NCBI RefSeq assembly: GCF_014646355.1
Contig: NZ_BMNH01000017.1
Coordinates: forward strand, 1 to 32,526
Direction of reading: 5' to 3'
Length of the DNA: 32,526 bases
DNA from: Nonomuraea cavernae
GTDB taxonomy: Bacteria > Actinomycetota > Actinomycetes > Streptosporangiales > Streptosporangiaceae
Shown piece after piece: positions 31,616-32,526 of this stretch; the first letter of the stretch is position 1; each line of letters starts with the position of its first letter. The translations under genes and the position numbers were made by a program. The notes below the pieces were generated by a model. The model saw only the letters and a list, made by a program, of their open reading frames with translations, did no database searches and was not told the origin of the DNA.

Positions 31616-32526
31616 CTAGCCGGCGATGTTGCCGGTGCGGTACTCGAGCGCCTTGGTCGGGTACTTGTTGTCGTCGCCGTACTCGTAGATGCCGATCGTG
31701 GCGACGGCCGGGTCACCGGCCTCGTTGAACTCGACCGGACCGCTCACGCCGTCGTAGTCGATGTCCTTGCCCGCCTTGATCAGCTCGACGCAGGACTTGA
31801 AGTCGTTGCACTTCTCGCCGCCCTTGCTGACCTCGGCCAGCTTCGCGGCGATGTCGGTGCCCGCGTCGCTCTTGGCGGCCTCGGCGGCCAGCGCGATCAG
31901 GTTGGCCGCGTCGTAGGACTCGGGCGCGTAGCTCAGGTCCTCGAGCTTGGGGTTGACGGCCTTGAGCTTGGCCTCGAACTCTCCCGTGGCGGCGGCGCCG
32001 GGGATGGTGCCCTTGACGCCCTTCAGGGTGCCCTTGGGCATCTTGACGTAGTTGGTGTTGGAGGTGTTGCCGTCGACCATGTACCACTTGTGCTTGTCGG
32101 CCGACAGACCCTGCTTGACCAGCTCCTGGACGACCTTGGCGGTCTCCTCGAAGCCGATCAGCACGATGCCCTTCGGATTCTTCGCCTTGAGCTTCGTGAT
32201 GTCGGCCGAGAAGTCGGCGGCCTTGGGGTCGTAGTCGATGCGCTCGACGACCTGGCCGCCTCCGGCGGTGACGGTCTCGGAGACCTGGTCGGCCAGGCCG
32301 GTGCCGTAGGAGTCCTGCATCGCCATGATGCCGACCGTGTCGTTGCCGTCGGCCACGACGAGGTCACCGAGCACCCGGCCCTGCAGCTTGTCCGGCGGCG
32401 AGGTGCGGAAGTAGAGGCCCTTGTCCTCGATCGTGGTGAACTTGTCGGAGGTGTTGGCGGGCGAGAACTGCACCACGCCGGCGCCCGTGATCTTGTCGAT
32501 CACCGACTCCGACACCGACGACGACG
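31616..32526 (-). CDS. livK: Branched-chain amino acid ABC substrate-binding protein LivK (partial)
   Basis: The C-terminal 303 or so residues of a periplasmic-type binding protein (Peripla_BP_6, LivK/LIV-BP). The frame remains open to the window end, so the signal peptide and first part of the N-lobe lie outside. Visible parts are the VVQFSPANTSDKFT hinge region, the second lobe around KGIVLIGFEETAKVVQELVK, the PESYDAANLIALAAEAAKS segment and the C-terminal GVSGPVEFNEAGDPAVATIG strand pair. One close Cys pair (KCNDFKSC) likely forms a disulfide, as in other LivK proteins. It should deliver ligand to the LivHMGF importer, but it is encoded on the opposite strand, convergent with it. Confidence 0.93.
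   Translation of the reverse strand, partial: SSSVSESVIDKITGAGVVQFSPANTSDKFTTIEDKGLYFRTSPPDKLQGRVLGDLVVADGNDTVGIMAMQDSYGTGLADQVSETVTAGGGQVVERIDYDPKAADFSADITKLKAKNPKGIVLIGFEETAKVVQELVKQGLSADKHKWYMVDGNTSNTNYVKMPKGTLKGVKGTIPGAAATGEFEAKLKAVNPKLEDLSYAPESYDAANLIALAAEAAKSDAGTDIAAKLAEVSKGGEKCNDFKSCVELIKAGKDIDYDGVSGPVEFNEAGDPAVATIGIYEYGDDNKYPTKALEYRTGNIAG

Overview
The window is high-GC DNA with actinobacterial gene content. GTG and TTG starts, four-base ATGA/GTGA overlaps and several apparently leaderless genes are all visible. An actinomycete of the Streptosporangiales type (Nonomuraea or Microbispora relatives) would fit, but that placement is inference from gene content, not from a marker search.

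Backbone. polA, rpsA, coaE and uvrB lie in this order on the minus strand, as in the conserved actinobacterial polA-rpsA-coaE-uvrB neighbourhood (Rv1629-Rv1633 in M. tuberculosis). Here a polysaccharide deacetylase sits between polA and rpsA, and a GNAT acetyltransferase between rpsA and coaE. Right of polA come a divergent hotdog thioesterase and a branched-chain amino-acid ABC transporter: livH, livM, livG and livF on the plus strand, with the substrate-binding gene livK facing them and cut by the window end. A small lipoprotein gene lies between livF and livK.

Accessory block. About 17 kb of accessory genes separate coaE from uvrB (roughly 2.3-19.4 kb). From left to right: an OmpA-type lipoprotein with a duplicated CxC module; a small XRE regulator with a decayed ABC-2 permease behind a promoter carrying two tandem palindromic operators; an operon of two SPFH (flotillin-like) membrane proteins plus a Spo0M/arrestin-fold protein; a tight three-gene cassette (two-TM membrane protein, cupin, inositol-monophosphatase-like phosphatase); an ArsB/SLC13-type transporter; divergent from it an 1,863-residue TIR / degenerate metallophosphoesterase / NACHT / pentapeptide / WD40 protein; and, abutting it tail to tail, a cysteine-rich pentapeptide-repeat protein. 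Remnants of a winged-helix gene and a 53-codon ORF fill the gap before coaE.

Best candidate for a new system. The TIR-NACHT-WD40 protein has the build of a bacterial NLR-like conflict or immunity switch: a likely NAD-cleaving TIR effector, an intact STAND ATPase and a 15-repeat WD40 sensor. Its phosphoesterase domain has lost most metal ligands and probably acts as a scaffold. The adjacent SPFH/Spo0M and TM/cupin/phosphatase operons may be functional partners or only share the insertion site; the sequence alone cannot decide. No tRNA, rRNA, CRISPR array, transposase or integrase was seen.
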